Assembly: GCF_010731735.1 (NCBI RefSeq)
Contig: NZ_AP022588.1
Span: forward strand, 3,410,001-3,474,000
Direction: 5' to 3'
Source of the DNA: Mycolicibacterium sediminis
GTDB taxonomy: Bacteria; Actinomycetota; Actinomycetes; Mycobacteriales; Mycobacteriaceae
Length of the DNA: 64,000 nucleotides
Shown here: positions 8,747-17,229 of the stretch, one piece after another
How the letters are laid out: the number at the start of each line of letters is the position of its first letter
Position numbering within the stretch: the stretch's first letter is position 1
The notes under the pieces: generated by a model
What the model saw: only the letters and a program-made list of their open reading frames with translations
Told to the model about the DNA's origin: nothing
Databases searched by the model: none
Program-made: the position numbers and the translations under genes

Positions 8747-9592
8747 ATGGAACCCGGACGTCTCACACCCGTCGAGGAGACGTCGCTTCTCACGGTGTAC
8801 GCGCGTGCACTGGACTTCGATCGACCACATCCGATCCTTGGTGACGAGGTCGCTCGGCGGGTCGTCGACCAGGTCGACTACGACTTCGCCGGGCTGGGCG
8901 TGCTGGGCAGCACGGAACGATTCGTCGCCCTGCGGGCCAAGATGCTCGACGACCGCATCGGCGCCTTCGTCGCCCGCCATCCCGACGCCGTGATCGTCGA
9001 CCTGGGCGCCGGCCTGAGCAGCGCCGCGTCCCGAGTGGGTCCGCCGTCCACGGTGGACTGGTACAGCGTCGACCTCCCACGTGTCATCGCGCTGCGCAAC
9101 GCGGTGCTCCAGGAACGGGCGTCCTCGCACTGCATCGCGGCGTCGCTGGCCGACGGCCGCTGGGTCGAGGCCATCCCATCCGGCAGGCCGACGTTCGTCG
9201 TGGCCGACGGACTCTTCGCCTTCCTGACCGAGTCGTCGTTCAGAGCCGTGGTCGACGGGATCGCCGAGCACTTCCACTCCGGCGTCCTCGCCTTCTACGA
9301 CTACGGCAGGGTGTCGCGCCTGAGCCGTCTGCCGGGCAGGCTGCCCAGCAAGAAGCGCATGGCCCGCCTGCTCGCGGATGCCTGGGCATTCGACGGCTTC
9401 ACCGACCCCCGCCATCTCGAGGGCTGGAACCCCCGACTCCGGCTCATCGAGGACGCCAGTGCCCTGCACGAACCCGAGATTGCCGCGTTTCCGTCGACGT
9501 GGCGAATGGCGGCAAGGATGTCGCGACGAATGCCAGCGATCGCCCGCAAGGCGCGCGTCCTGATGTACGCGTTCGGCGACGCAGATCTGTGA
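8747..9592 (+). CDS. SAM-dependent methyltransferase, TcmP/LCM type
   Basis: This 281-residue protein belongs to the leucine-carboxyl-methyltransferase-like family that includes polyketide O-methyltransferases such as TcmP. The SAM-binding motif IVDLGAGLSS is at about residues 83-92, followed by WYSVDLPRVIALR and a later FVVADGLFAFL. It resembles the methyltransferase at 23601 in fold and motif order, so the locus has two. The ATG at 8747 was chosen over an in-frame GTG at 8729. The 243 bases upstream hold the promoter and possible leader RNA. It probably methylates an acid or hydroxyl on a lipid or polyketide, but the substrate is inferred only from its neighbours. Confidence 0.8.
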   Translation: MEPGRLTPVEETSLLTVYARALDFDRPHPILGDEVARRVVDQVDYDFAGLGVLGSTERFVALRAKMLDDRIGAFVARHPDAVIVDLGAGLSSAASRVGPPSTVDWYSVDLPRVIALRNAVLQERASSHCIAASLADGRWVEAIPSGRPTFVVADGLFAFLTESSFRAVVDGIAEHFHSGVLAFYDYGRVSRLSRLPGRLPSKKRMARLLADAWAFDGFTDPRHLEGWNPRLRLIEDASALHEPEIAAFPSTWRMAARMSRRMPAIARKARVLMYAFGDADL

Positions 9593-9644
9593 ACTGGCTG
9601 AGCGATCACCGGGCGACGAGCGTCGTCCGACCCGTAGAGGGTAG

Positions 9645-9673
9645 GTTGTCCATGAGTAAACTGCGCTGACAAC
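9645..9673. promoter_or_regulatory. Short inverted repeat before the P450 operon
   Basis: GTTGTC (9645-9650) and GACAAC (9668-9673) form a six-base inverted repeat with 17 bases between them, 33 bases before the P450 start. The gap between the two methyltransferase/P450 genes is 114 bases and otherwise shows only a ribosome-binding site, GAGAGGA, just before 9707. Operator role is a guess. Confidence 0.25.
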
Positions 9674-9706
9674 GGCTTTGTTTCGAAGAATCAACGAGAG
9701 GAACGG

Positions 9707-11872
9707 ATGACGACGGCGACTGTGGAGGGGGTCCGGCTACCACCTGCACCGCCGATTCCGAAGATCATCCAGGGCATTGGCTTCCTCATAGCAAACTCAG
9801 GCATGTTTGCTGCCATGTCGCGCCGCTACGGCGAAGCATTCACCATCGAGATGCCGTTTCTCGGTCGGGCAGTGGTGATCAGCAACCCGGCGTTGGTCAA
9901 GGAACTCTTCTCGACGAGCCCCGGCATCGCGCAGCGGCCGGCGTCCGGCACGGGTTCGCTGGGCGAGGCCTTCGGCCCGGGGTCCACGTTCAGCCTGGCG
10001 GGCGACGAGCTGGTGGCCCGCCGCAAACTCCTGGTGCCGCCGTTCAACGGCAAGCGCATGCGGAGTTACGAGGACATCTTCGAGGCCGAGGTGATGCGCG
10101 AGATCGCCACCTGGCCCGAGGGCGAGGAGTTCGCCACCCTCGAGCCGATGCTGCGCCTCACGCTCGGGTCCATCCTGCGAGCCGTGTTCGGCGCGGAGGG
10201 ACCCATCCTCGAGGAACTGCGCGAACTGCTGCCGCCGCTCGTGGTCCTCGCCGCGCAGGTGGTCGTCGCGCCGCAGGTGATGCGACGGAACCTCGGCCGG
10301 TGGAGTCCCGGTGGCCGCTTCCTCGCGCAGCGCCGGCGCTTCGACGAACTCGTCGCCGAGCTGATCGCGGATGCGCGGGCCGACCCGAACCTCGAGAATC
10401 GCAGCGACGTACTCGCGCTGCTGCTGCAGACACGCTATGACGACGGTGACGTGCTCTCCGACGAGTACATCGCCGACGAACTGCTGACGCTCGTCGCCTC
10501 CGGTCACGAGACCACCGCGTCGTCGTTGGCCTGGGCCATCGAAAGGCTCTGTCGCCATCCCGATCTGCTCGATCGACTGACCGAGGAGGTCGATCAGGGC
10601 GGTTCGGAACTGCGCGCGGCGACCATCCGCGAGGTCCAGCGCGTCCGGCCGGTGCTGGACGGCTCCATGAGGCGCGTCCAACAGCGGATGCAGCTGGGCG
10701 AGTGGGTCATCCCCGAGGGCACCACGGTCGTCTTCAGCATCCGACTCGCGCACGACTCCGACGACAACTTCGACGACGCCACGTCGTTCAACCCGGACCG
10801 GTTCCTGACCGGGTCGGCGTCACCTGCGGGCTGGATCCCGTTCGGGGGCGGCATCAACCGGTGCATCGGCGCAGCGTTCGCCCACATGGAAATGGACGTC
10901 GTCCTGCGCATCCTCCTGCGCGAGTTCCGTTTCAGCCCCACCACCGCTCCCGACGAGCGGCGCCACTGGCGTGGTGTCGCCACCGCTCCGGGGCGCGGTG
11001 GGCGCGCCAAGGTCTTCCGTCGTTCTCTTCAATCACCCGAGGCAGGTTCACCGCTCATGACCACCACCACCAACACCCCGCGCATCAAGCCGCTGGGCAC
11101 GACGTCGCTGTTCAAGAAGGCGATGAGCAAGTACTGGTACCCGTTCCTGAGCCGCAGGTGGGACGCCGAGGACGTGCTGCTCATCAACTACGGCTACGAA
11201 GAGGACCCCCCGATGGGGCTGCCCCTCGAACCCACTGACGAGCCGCACCGCTACAGCGTCCAGCTCTACCACCAGACGGCCACCCAGGTGGACCTCACCG
11301 GCAAGAAGGTGCTCGAGGTCAGCTGCGGGCACGGAGGCGGCTCCTCCTACGTCATGCGGACCTTGAAGCCGGCGGCGTACACCGCACTCGACATCAACCC
11401 CGACGGCATCGCGTTCTGCCGCACGCGCCACCAGCTCCCCAACCTGGACTTCGTCCACGGTGACGCGCAGGACCTGCCGTTCGAGGACGCGAGCTACGAC
11501 GCGATCCTGAACGTCGAGGCGTCGCACGGTTACCCGGACTTCCCGCGCTTCCTCAAGGAGGTCGAGCGCGTCCTCCGCCCGGGCGGTCACTTCCTGTACA
11601 CCGACTTCCGCGGCAAGGACGAGTTCGCGGAGTGGGAGCGGGCGCTGGCCGAGTCCCCGCTGCGGGTGGAGTCCAAGAGGATCATCAACCCGCAGGTGCT
11701 GCGCGGACTCGACGGCAACTCCGATCGCTACCTGAAACTGGTCAACGGCAAGCTGCCCTTCGTCTTCCGGCCGTTCGGGCGTCTGTTCGCCGGGGTCCCG
11801 GGCTCGCTGATGTACCGGGAACTGGAGCGCGGCGGCCTCTCCTACCGGATCTACCACTTCGTCAAGGACTGA
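9707..11872 (+). CDS. Cytochrome P450 fused in frame to a lipid O-methyltransferase
   Basis: One 721-residue frame holds two enzymes. Residues 1-440 are a P450 similar to mycobacterial CYP135/CYP138 types. The I-helix has ASGHETT at 264-270, the ExxR pair is E309/R312, and the haem loop FGGGINRCIG has its cysteine at 386. Residues 451-721 are a methyltransferase resembling Rv2952, which methylates phthiotriol, with WYPF near 480, YGYEEDPPMG, and the SAM motif VLEVSCGHGGG at 535-545. An in-frame ATG at 11057 begins the methyltransferase part, so internal initiation is possible. The neighbouring paralogous pair is not fused. A likely role is hydroxylation followed by O-methylation of a lipid carbon. 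Confidence 0.85.
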   Translation: MTTATVEGVRLPPAPPIPKIIQGIGFLIANSGMFAAMSRRYGEAFTIEMPFLGRAVVISNPALVKELFSTSPGIAQRPASGTGSLGEAFGPGSTFSLAGDELVARRKLLVPPFNGKRMRSYEDIFEAEVMREIATWPEGEEFATLEPMLRLTLGSILRAVFGAEGPILEELRELLPPLVVLAAQVVVAPQVMRRNLGRWSPGGRFLAQRRRFDELVAELIADARADPNLENRSDVLALLLQTRYDDGDVLSDEYIADELLTLVASGHETTASSLAWAIERLCRHPDLLDRLTEEVDQGGSELRAATIREVQRVRPVLDGSMRRVQQRMQLGEWVIPEGTTVVFSIRLAHDSDDNFDDATSFNPDRFLTGSASPAGWIPFGGGINRCIGAAFAHMEMDVVLRILLREFRFSPTTAPDERRHWRGVATAPGRGGRAKVFRRSLQSPEAGSPLMTTTTNTPRIKPLGTTSLFKKAMSKYWYPFLSRRWDAEDVLLINYGYEEDPPMGLPLEPTDEPHRYSVQLYHQTATQVDLTGKKVLEVSCGHGGGSSYVMRTLKPAAYTALDINPDGIAFCRTRHQLPNLDFVHGDAQDLPFEDASYDAILNVEASHGYPDFPRFLKEVERVLRPGGHFLYTDFRGKDEFAEWERALAESPLRVESKRIINPQVLRGLDGNSDRYLKLVNGKLPFVFRPFGRLFAGVPGSLMYRELERGGLSYRIYHFVKD

Positions 11873-11875
11873 CCG

Positions 11876-13276
11876 GTGGCCACGGCCACGACGGAACCGG
11901 TGCGGCTTCCGCCCACCGTTCCCGTGCCGAAGCTGGTGCAGGGACTCGCGCTGGTGGGCGCCCAGTGCGAGGTCATCGCCGCCGCCGGGCGGCGGTACGG
12001 CAACGCCTACACCTTCAACCTGCCGATCTGGGGCCCCACGGTGGTGATCAGCGATCCCGTCACCGTCAAGGACCTGTTCAGCACGGGCGCCGATCTGGCG
12101 GAGCGTCCCACCGACCTCGGTGAGGTGTTCGGCCCCGGTTCGACGTTCAGCCTGACCGGCGAGGCACAGCTGAAGCGCCGAAAGCTGGTGCTCCCGCCGT
12201 TCCACGGCAAGCGGGTGGTCAACTACGAGCGCATCATCGAAGAGGAGACGATGCGCGAGATCGCCTCCTGGCAGGACGGCGAGGAGTTCGCCCTCCTCGA
12301 ACCGATGAACCGCATCACGCTCAACACGATCCTGCGCGCCGTGTTCGGCGCCGACGGACCCGAACTCGAGACGCTGCGCCGACTCGTGCCGCAGGCCATC
12401 ACCATCGGATCTGCGCTGCACTTCCTCCCGAAGATCGCGCGTCGCGACTTCGGCAGGTGGAGTCCCGGTCCCAAGTTGGCTCGGATCCGTCGCGAGATCG
12501 ACGAGGTCATCCACTCGCTCATCGCTACCGCGCGAGCCGACGCGGACGCGGGCAGCCGCACCGACGTGCTGGCCAAACTGCTCGACGCGCGCCACGACGA
12601 CGGTTCGCCCATCGCCGACCAGGACATCGCCGACGAACTGCTGACCCTGCTCTCGGCGGGCCACGAGACCACGGGCTCGGAGTTGGCATGGGCCGTCGAG
12701 CGGCTGCGCCGACACCCTCGGTACCTCGACAGGCTCGTCGAGGAAGTCGATGCCGGGGGATCGGAACTGCGGCAGGCCACGATTCAGGAGGTGATGCGCA
12801 CGCGGCCGGCACTGGACGCGACGATGCGCATCACCAAGCAGCGAATCCGGCTCGGGGAGTGGGTCATTCCCGAGAACACCCGCATCATCGTCAGCATCCA
12901 GCTGGCGAGCGCGCAAGAAGCCAGCTTCGTCGACGCCGGCGCCTTCAACCCCGATAGGTTCGTCGGCAACGCACCCAAGCCGTACGCGTGGATCCCCTTC
13001 GGCGGTGGTTCACACCGTTGCGTGGGCGCTGCACTGGCGACCGCGGAGATGGACGTCGTGCTGCGGGTGCTGCTGCGCGAGTTCACGTTCGAACCCACCG
13101 ACGCTCGACCCGAGCGTCGGCTCAACCGCGGCGTGGCGATCGTTCCCGGTCGCGGCGGACGCGCGGTGGTGCATCGCCGAGCGCCTCTCGGACGTCGCGC
13201 GCTGCACGTCGTCGGCGCCGCATCGCGCCCCGAATCCACCGACACCCCCACCCCGAATTCCCTGGAGGACCGTTGA
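11876..13276 (+). CDS. Cytochrome P450, second copy of the tandem cassette
   Basis: This 466-residue P450 is a paralogue of the P450 half of the preceding gene, with the same start (VRLPPT) and shared blocks such as FGPGSTFSL and GRWSPG. The I-helix has SAGHETTGS, the ExxR pair is E305/R308, and the haem ligand cysteine is at 382 in FGGGSHRCVG. The C-terminus carries an extra Pro/Ser-rich tail of about 35 residues. The GTG at 11876 lies three bases after the previous stop. Its own stop overlaps the next start as TTGA. It needs ferredoxin and reductase partners that are not in this window. Substrate is probably a lipid made by the locus. Confidence 0.88.
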   Translation: MATATTEPVRLPPTVPVPKLVQGLALVGAQCEVIAAAGRRYGNAYTFNLPIWGPTVVISDPVTVKDLFSTGADLAERPTDLGEVFGPGSTFSLTGEAQLKRRKLVLPPFHGKRVVNYERIIEEETMREIASWQDGEEFALLEPMNRITLNTILRAVFGADGPELETLRRLVPQAITIGSALHFLPKIARRDFGRWSPGPKLARIRREIDEVIHSLIATARADADAGSRTDVLAKLLDARHDDGSPIADQDIADELLTLLSAGHETTGSELAWAVERLRRHPRYLDRLVEEVDAGGSELRQATIQEVMRTRPALDATMRITKQRIRLGEWVIPENTRIIVSIQLASAQEASFVDAGAFNPDRFVGNAPKPYAWIPFGGGSHRCVGAALATAEMDVVLRVLLREFTFEPTDARPERRLNRGVAIVPGRGGRAVVHRRAPLGRRALHVVGAASRPESTDTPTPNSLEDR

Positions 13277-14091
13277 CCACTCAAGCGAGCCGGCCGAACA
13301 TCGCACACCGCATCGGCGGTTCGTCGGTGTTCAAGAAGTTCATGAACGGATACTGGTATCCGCTCCTGACGCGCAAGCTGCACGGCGACGACGTCGTCTT
13401 CCTCAACTACGGGTACGAGGAAGACCCGGCGATGGGCATCCCGCTCGACGCCGACGACGAGGACAACCGGTACTGGATCCAGATGTACCACGCCACCGCC
13501 ACCCAGGTGGACCTCGCGGGCGAACGCGTGCTCGAGGTCAGCTGCGGCCACGGGGGAGGCGCCTCGTACCTGATGCGCACCCAGCGTCCCGCCTCCTACA
13601 CGGGCCTCGACTTCAACGCCGAGGGCATCGAGTTCTGTGAACGCCGCCACCAGATGCCCGGCCTCGACTTCGTGCACGGCGACGCCGAGGACCTCCCGAT
13701 GGCGGACGGCTCGATCGATGCGGTCGTCAACATCGAAGCCTCGCACGCCTACGGTCAGCTGCCCCGCTTCCTGACCGAGGTGGCCCGGGTGCTGCGCCCG
13801 GGTGGACACTTCCTGTACACCGACTTCCGTGGCCGTGACGAGGTCCCGGGGTGGGAGGCCACGCTGGCCGACGCGCCGTTGCGGCAGCTGGCGTGCCGTG
13901 AGATCAACGGTGACGTGGTGCGCGGCATGGAGCGCAACGCCGACCGGTCACTGGAGCTGATCCGACGGGTGCTCCCGAGCTTCCTGCGTCCGTTCGGCAA
14001 GCAGTTCGCCGGCGTGCCGGGCTCGGGTGTCTACCACGATCTGGAGACCGGCAAGATCTCCTACCGGATCTACCTGTTCACCAAGGACTGA
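13273..14091 (+). CDS. Lipid O-methyltransferase, Rv2952-like
   Basis: This 272-residue class I methyltransferase resembles Rv2952, which I recall as the enzyme that O-methylates phthiotriol and phenolphthiotriol lipids in mycobacteria. It shows YWYPLLTRKL, NYGYEEDPAMG, the SAM motif VLEVSCGHGGGASYL, FVHGDAEDLPM and the end SYRIYLFTKD. The start is taken as TTG at 13273, four bases after a strong GGAGG site. This overlaps the P450 stop as TTGA, and no ATG precedes the conserved region. It is the unfused paralogue of the C-terminal half of the 9707 gene. Together the cassettes could place two methoxy groups on the lipid. Confidence 0.87.
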   Translation: MTTQASRPNIAHRIGGSSVFKKFMNGYWYPLLTRKLHGDDVVFLNYGYEEDPAMGIPLDADDEDNRYWIQMYHATATQVDLAGERVLEVSCGHGGGASYLMRTQRPASYTGLDFNAEGIEFCERRHQMPGLDFVHGDAEDLPMADGSIDAVVNIEASHAYGQLPRFLTEVARVLRPGGHFLYTDFRGRDEVPGWEATLADAPLRQLACREINGDVVRGMERNADRSLELIRRVLPSFLRPFGKQFAGVPGSGVYHDLETGKISYRIYLFTKD

Positions 14092-14104
14092 GCGACGGAG
14101 GATG

Positions 14105-14932
14105 TCAGGGACGTAGGCCGCGCATGGTGACCTCGTCCCACATCCTGTCGCTCAACAGCCGCCGGGCGAGCACGGTGGCGTGCCCCGACGCGCCGACGAC
14201 GTAGCGGGCCTTGGGATTCCGGGCGTCGATCGCCCTCATCACCGCCCGCGCGACCGTGTCGGCGCTGATCGTGACGGCTCGGTTCTCTGCGAGTGCGTGC
14301 GTGGTCTCCGCGTAGCGACGCTTGAAGTCGCGGTACGGATCGTCGGATCCGTCCGCGGGCCGTGCCCCGAGTTGCGCGGCGGAGAACCCGGTCCGCACAC
14401 CCGTCGGTTCGAGCAGGACCACCCGCACCCCGAACGGCTTGACCTCGGCCGCCAACGCGAGCGACAACGCCTCGACGCCGTACTTCGTCATGTGATACAC
14501 CCCGGCGCCGGGCGAGGTGAAGCGCCCGCCGGTGCTGCCGACGTTGACGATCCTGCCTCCGCCACGCGCCCGCATCGACGGGAGGACCGCCTGGCACAGG
14601 TGCAGCACCGCGAAGACGTTGGCCTCGAAGACGTCTCGGACGTCGGCGAGTGCAGCCTGCTCCAGCGGACTGGCCAGGCCGAACCCGGCCGAGTTGACGA
14701 GCACCTCCACGCCGCCGTGATCGGCGTCGATGGACTCCACGAGGCGGTCGACCGCGTCCTCGTCGGTGACGTCGAGCGAACGCGCGTCCAGGCCCCGCGC
14801 GGCGAGTCGTTCGAGTGCGTCGGGATTGCGGCCGGTGGCGATCACCCGGTACCCCCGCGCGTGCAGCCGGTGGGCGGTCGCCTCGCCGATGCCGCTCGTC
14901 GCACCGGTCACGAGGGCGATGCGCGTCGTCAC
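14105..14932 (-). CDS. Short-chain dehydrogenase/reductase
   Basis: This 275-residue SDR has the NAD(P) motif TGATSGIG at about residues 9-16, NSAGFG, the catalytic serine in NVGSTGGRFTS, and the YHMTK catalytic tyrosine and lysine. It would interconvert an alcohol and a ketone. The GTG at 14932 overlaps the upstream hydrolase stop as GTGA; the longer open frame beginning at 15157 reads the hydrolase out of frame. It ends the monooxygenase-hydrolase-SDR operon. It might serve the lipid pathway as keto reductase, since no Rv2951c-like reductase is seen here, but the link is inferred. Confidence 0.85.
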   Translation of the reverse strand: MTTRIALVTGATSGIGEATAHRLHARGYRVIATGRNPDALERLAARGLDARSLDVTDEDAVDRLVESIDADHGGVEVLVNSAGFGLASPLEQAALADVRDVFEANVFAVLHLCQAVLPSMRARGGGRIVNVGSTGGRFTSPGAGVYHMTKYGVEALSLALAAEVKPFGVRVVLLEPTGVRTGFSAAQLGARPADGSDDPYRDFKRRYAETTHALAENRAVTISADTVARAVMRAIDARNPKARYVVGASGHATVLARRLLSDRMWDEVTMRGLRP

Positions 14933-15714
14933 AGGTGTCGTCCCGTCAGCCAGGAGTCGATGCGTTCGGCGGCGGCGAGCCATCCCGGTTCGAGCATCAC
15001 GTCGTGCCCCAGCCCGGGCAGGAACTCGGCCTGGGTGCCGTAGGCGCGCGCCGTGGCCAGCACCTCGCCGCGCGACGTGGCGCCGTCGTGTTCTGCGCCC
15101 AGCACCAGCAGTGGGGTGCCGATCCGCGCGGGATCGGGCCGGGCCGCGGCGAAGCACTCGAAACCCGCACGCGTACTGGCCTCTTGGAGGCGGGATGCGT
15201 AGCGGTCGACCACGTCGGCCGGCGTGTCCGGTGAGAAGAACCGTTCCCTGGCGAGTTTCGGGGTGCTGACGTAGGGGAGTGATCTACCGGTCAGCGACAG
15301 CTTCGCGAAGTGCCACGGATGGCGGCGCAGCCAACGCACGGCCGAGCCACCGGAGCCCCGGGGCGGTATCGACCCCAGCAGGACGCCTGCCGGAGCGTCG
15401 TGCGACTCCAGGTACTTCTGGACGACGAGACCGCCCAGTGAGTGACCGATGATGACGGGGGGAGTCGGCATGCCATCGGCGACCTCGGCGACGTCGGAGA
15501 CGAAGTCGTCGATCGAGCAGGCGCGCAGCGGTTTCGGCGACGTACTGGCACCGTGGCCACGCAGGCTCGGCGCGACGGCGCGGTATCCGGCGTCGGCGAA
15601 GAAGTCCAGGAAGTGCTCGTCCCAGCACCACGCCGCGTGCCACGCCCCGTGCACGAACAGCAGCGGGACCGGATGGCTGTCGGTGACGCTTCCCTTGTCG
15701 ATGACCTCGAGCAC
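14929..15714 (-). CDS. Alpha/beta hydrolase (esterase or lipase-like)
   Basis: This 261-residue hydrolase has the oxyanion segment FVHGAWHAAWCW at about residues 20-31. The nucleophile elbow is GHSLGG, with an acid around LGAEHD and the catalytic histidine in LGHDVMLEPGW. It lies 15 bases after the Baeyer-Villiger monooxygenase and overlaps the SDR by four bases. In such a set the monooxygenase makes an ester from a ketone and the hydrolase would cut it. The GTG at 15714 is used; no better start is seen. Substrate is unknown. Confidence 0.85.
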   Translation of the reverse strand: MLEVIDKGSVTDSHPVPLLFVHGAWHAAWCWDEHFLDFFADAGYRAVAPSLRGHGASTSPKPLRACSIDDFVSDVAEVADGMPTPPVIIGHSLGGLVVQKYLESHDAPAGVLLGSIPPRGSGGSAVRWLRRHPWHFAKLSLTGRSLPYVSTPKLARERFFSPDTPADVVDRYASRLQEASTRAGFECFAAARPDPARIGTPLLVLGAEHDGATSRGEVLATARAYGTQAEFLPGLGHDVMLEPGWLAAAERIDSWLTGRHL

Positions 15715-15729
15715 GAGACGACCCGGCCG

Positions 15730-17214
15730 TCAGGCCAATTCGTAATCGCTCAGCGGGAACCGCTCCTGCTCCTTCATGGCGCGGCGGGCCGACGTCGGCC
15801 GGAACAGGGGGGCGTCGCCACTGTGGTTGAACCAGTAGGAACGCGACCCCGTGCACTGGCCGAGACGGAACACCGAGTCCTCGAGCAGTTCGTCCATCTG
15901 TTCCAGGAAGCGGGTGTTCGCCGCTTCGGTGACTTCGAAGACCGTCGCGTCGCGCCGCTGCAGTTCGCCGATCAGTCGTTCGATGTGGCGCATCTGGTAC
16001 TCGACGGTGTTGAACCACGACAGGCCCACCCAGGCGTACGGGCTGGCCGAGGTGAGGAAGTTGGGGAAGCCCGGTACCGAGAGGCCCTCGTAGGCCTGGA
16101 ACCGGTTGTCGCGCCACCACTTGCCGAGATTGCGGCCGTCACGGCCGATGACCTCGATCGCGGGGAGGTTGGACTCCCACACGTCGAACCCGGTGGCGAG
16201 GACCAGCGTGTCGACGAGGCGCTTGCGGCCGTCACGGGTGACGATGCCGTCGGGCTCCACCCGGTCGATGCCCTCGGTCTCGAGGTGCACGTGCCGCCGG
16301 CTGAACGCGCGGTAGTAGGTGTTTGACACCGTCGGCCGCTTGCAGCCGTAGTCGTAGTCGGGCGTCAGCTTGCGGCGCAACTCGCGGTCGCGGATCCAGA
16401 TGAACTGGTTGAACTTGGACGAGTTCATCGCCGACCAGTTCACGATCTTGAAGTACCGGTACTTCCACATCGCGACCAGCATCATGACGTCCATGCCGTT
16501 GTCGGTGAACCACCGCAGGATGCGTTGCGAGCGTGGCCGCTTCGCGAAGAGGCGCTGGACCACGGACGGGAAGCCGAAGTCGAACTTGGGCAGCACCCAG
16601 GTGGGGGTGCGCTGATAGACAGTCAGCTCGTCGGCCACCTTGGCCAGCTCGGGGATCAGCTGCACGCCAGTGGATCCGGTCCCCACGATGGCGGCCCGAC
16701 GTCCCTCGACGGAGTCCCCGTCCTGCCACTGTGCGGCATGCAGTACGCGGCCCTCGAACGAGTCGATCCCCGGAATGTCCGGCATGCGGGGCTGACAGAG
16801 GAAACCCGTTGCCGCGACGAGGAACTGCGCGCTCAACGTCTCGCCACCGGCGATGTTCACCCGCCACAGCCGGGCATCCTCATCCCACTGCGCACCCTCG
16901 ACGGTCGTGTTGAAGCGCATCGAGCGACGCAGGTCGTACTTGTCCGCGACGTGCGTGGCGTAGCGCTTCAACTCGTGACCGGGCGGGAACAGCCGCGACC
17001 AGTACGGGTTCGGCTCGAACCGGTAGGAGTACGTGGTCGAGGGAACGTCGACGGTGAGACCTGGGTATCGATTGACGTGCCAGGTCCCACCGACGTCGTC
17101 CTCGCGGTCCAGGATGGCCACGTTCTCGAGGCCGAGCTGCTTCAGCTGGATGGCGACACCCATCCCGCCGAAGCCCGCCCCGATGATGATGGCGTCGAAC
17201 TGTTCCACGCTCAC
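15730..17214 (-). CDS. Flavin-containing Baeyer-Villiger-type monooxygenase (EthA/MymA family)
   Basis: This 494-residue FAD- and NADPH-dependent enzyme has two dinucleotide motifs, GAGFGG near residue 12 and GTGSTG near residue 186. Between them is the Baeyer-Villiger fingerprint FEGRVLHAAQW (pattern FxGxxxHxxxW). It would insert oxygen next to a carbonyl to make an ester, or oxidise a heteroatom. The order monooxygenase, hydrolase, SDR matches the first three genes of the mymA operon (Rv3083-Rv3085) as I recall it. The ATG at 17214 precedes MSVEQFDAIIIGAG, the normal family start. Confidence 0.9.
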   Translation of the reverse strand: MSVEQFDAIIIGAGFGGMGVAIQLKQLGLENVAILDREDDVGGTWHVNRYPGLTVDVPSTTYSYRFEPNPYWSRLFPPGHELKRYATHVADKYDLRRSMRFNTTVEGAQWDEDARLWRVNIAGGETLSAQFLVAATGFLCQPRMPDIPGIDSFEGRVLHAAQWQDGDSVEGRRAAIVGTGSTGVQLIPELAKVADELTVYQRTPTWVLPKFDFGFPSVVQRLFAKRPRSQRILRWFTDNGMDVMMLVAMWKYRYFKIVNWSAMNSSKFNQFIWIRDRELRRKLTPDYDYGCKRPTVSNTYYRAFSRRHVHLETEGIDRVEPDGIVTRDGRKRLVDTLVLATGFDVWESNLPAIEVIGRDGRNLGKWWRDNRFQAYEGLSVPGFPNFLTSASPYAWVGLSWFNTVEYQMRHIERLIGELQRRDATVFEVTEAANTRFLEQMDELLEDSVFRLGQCTGSRSYWFNHSGDAPLFRPTSARRAMKEQERFPLSDYELA

Positions 17215-17229
17215 GCGTCGTGTGACCCC

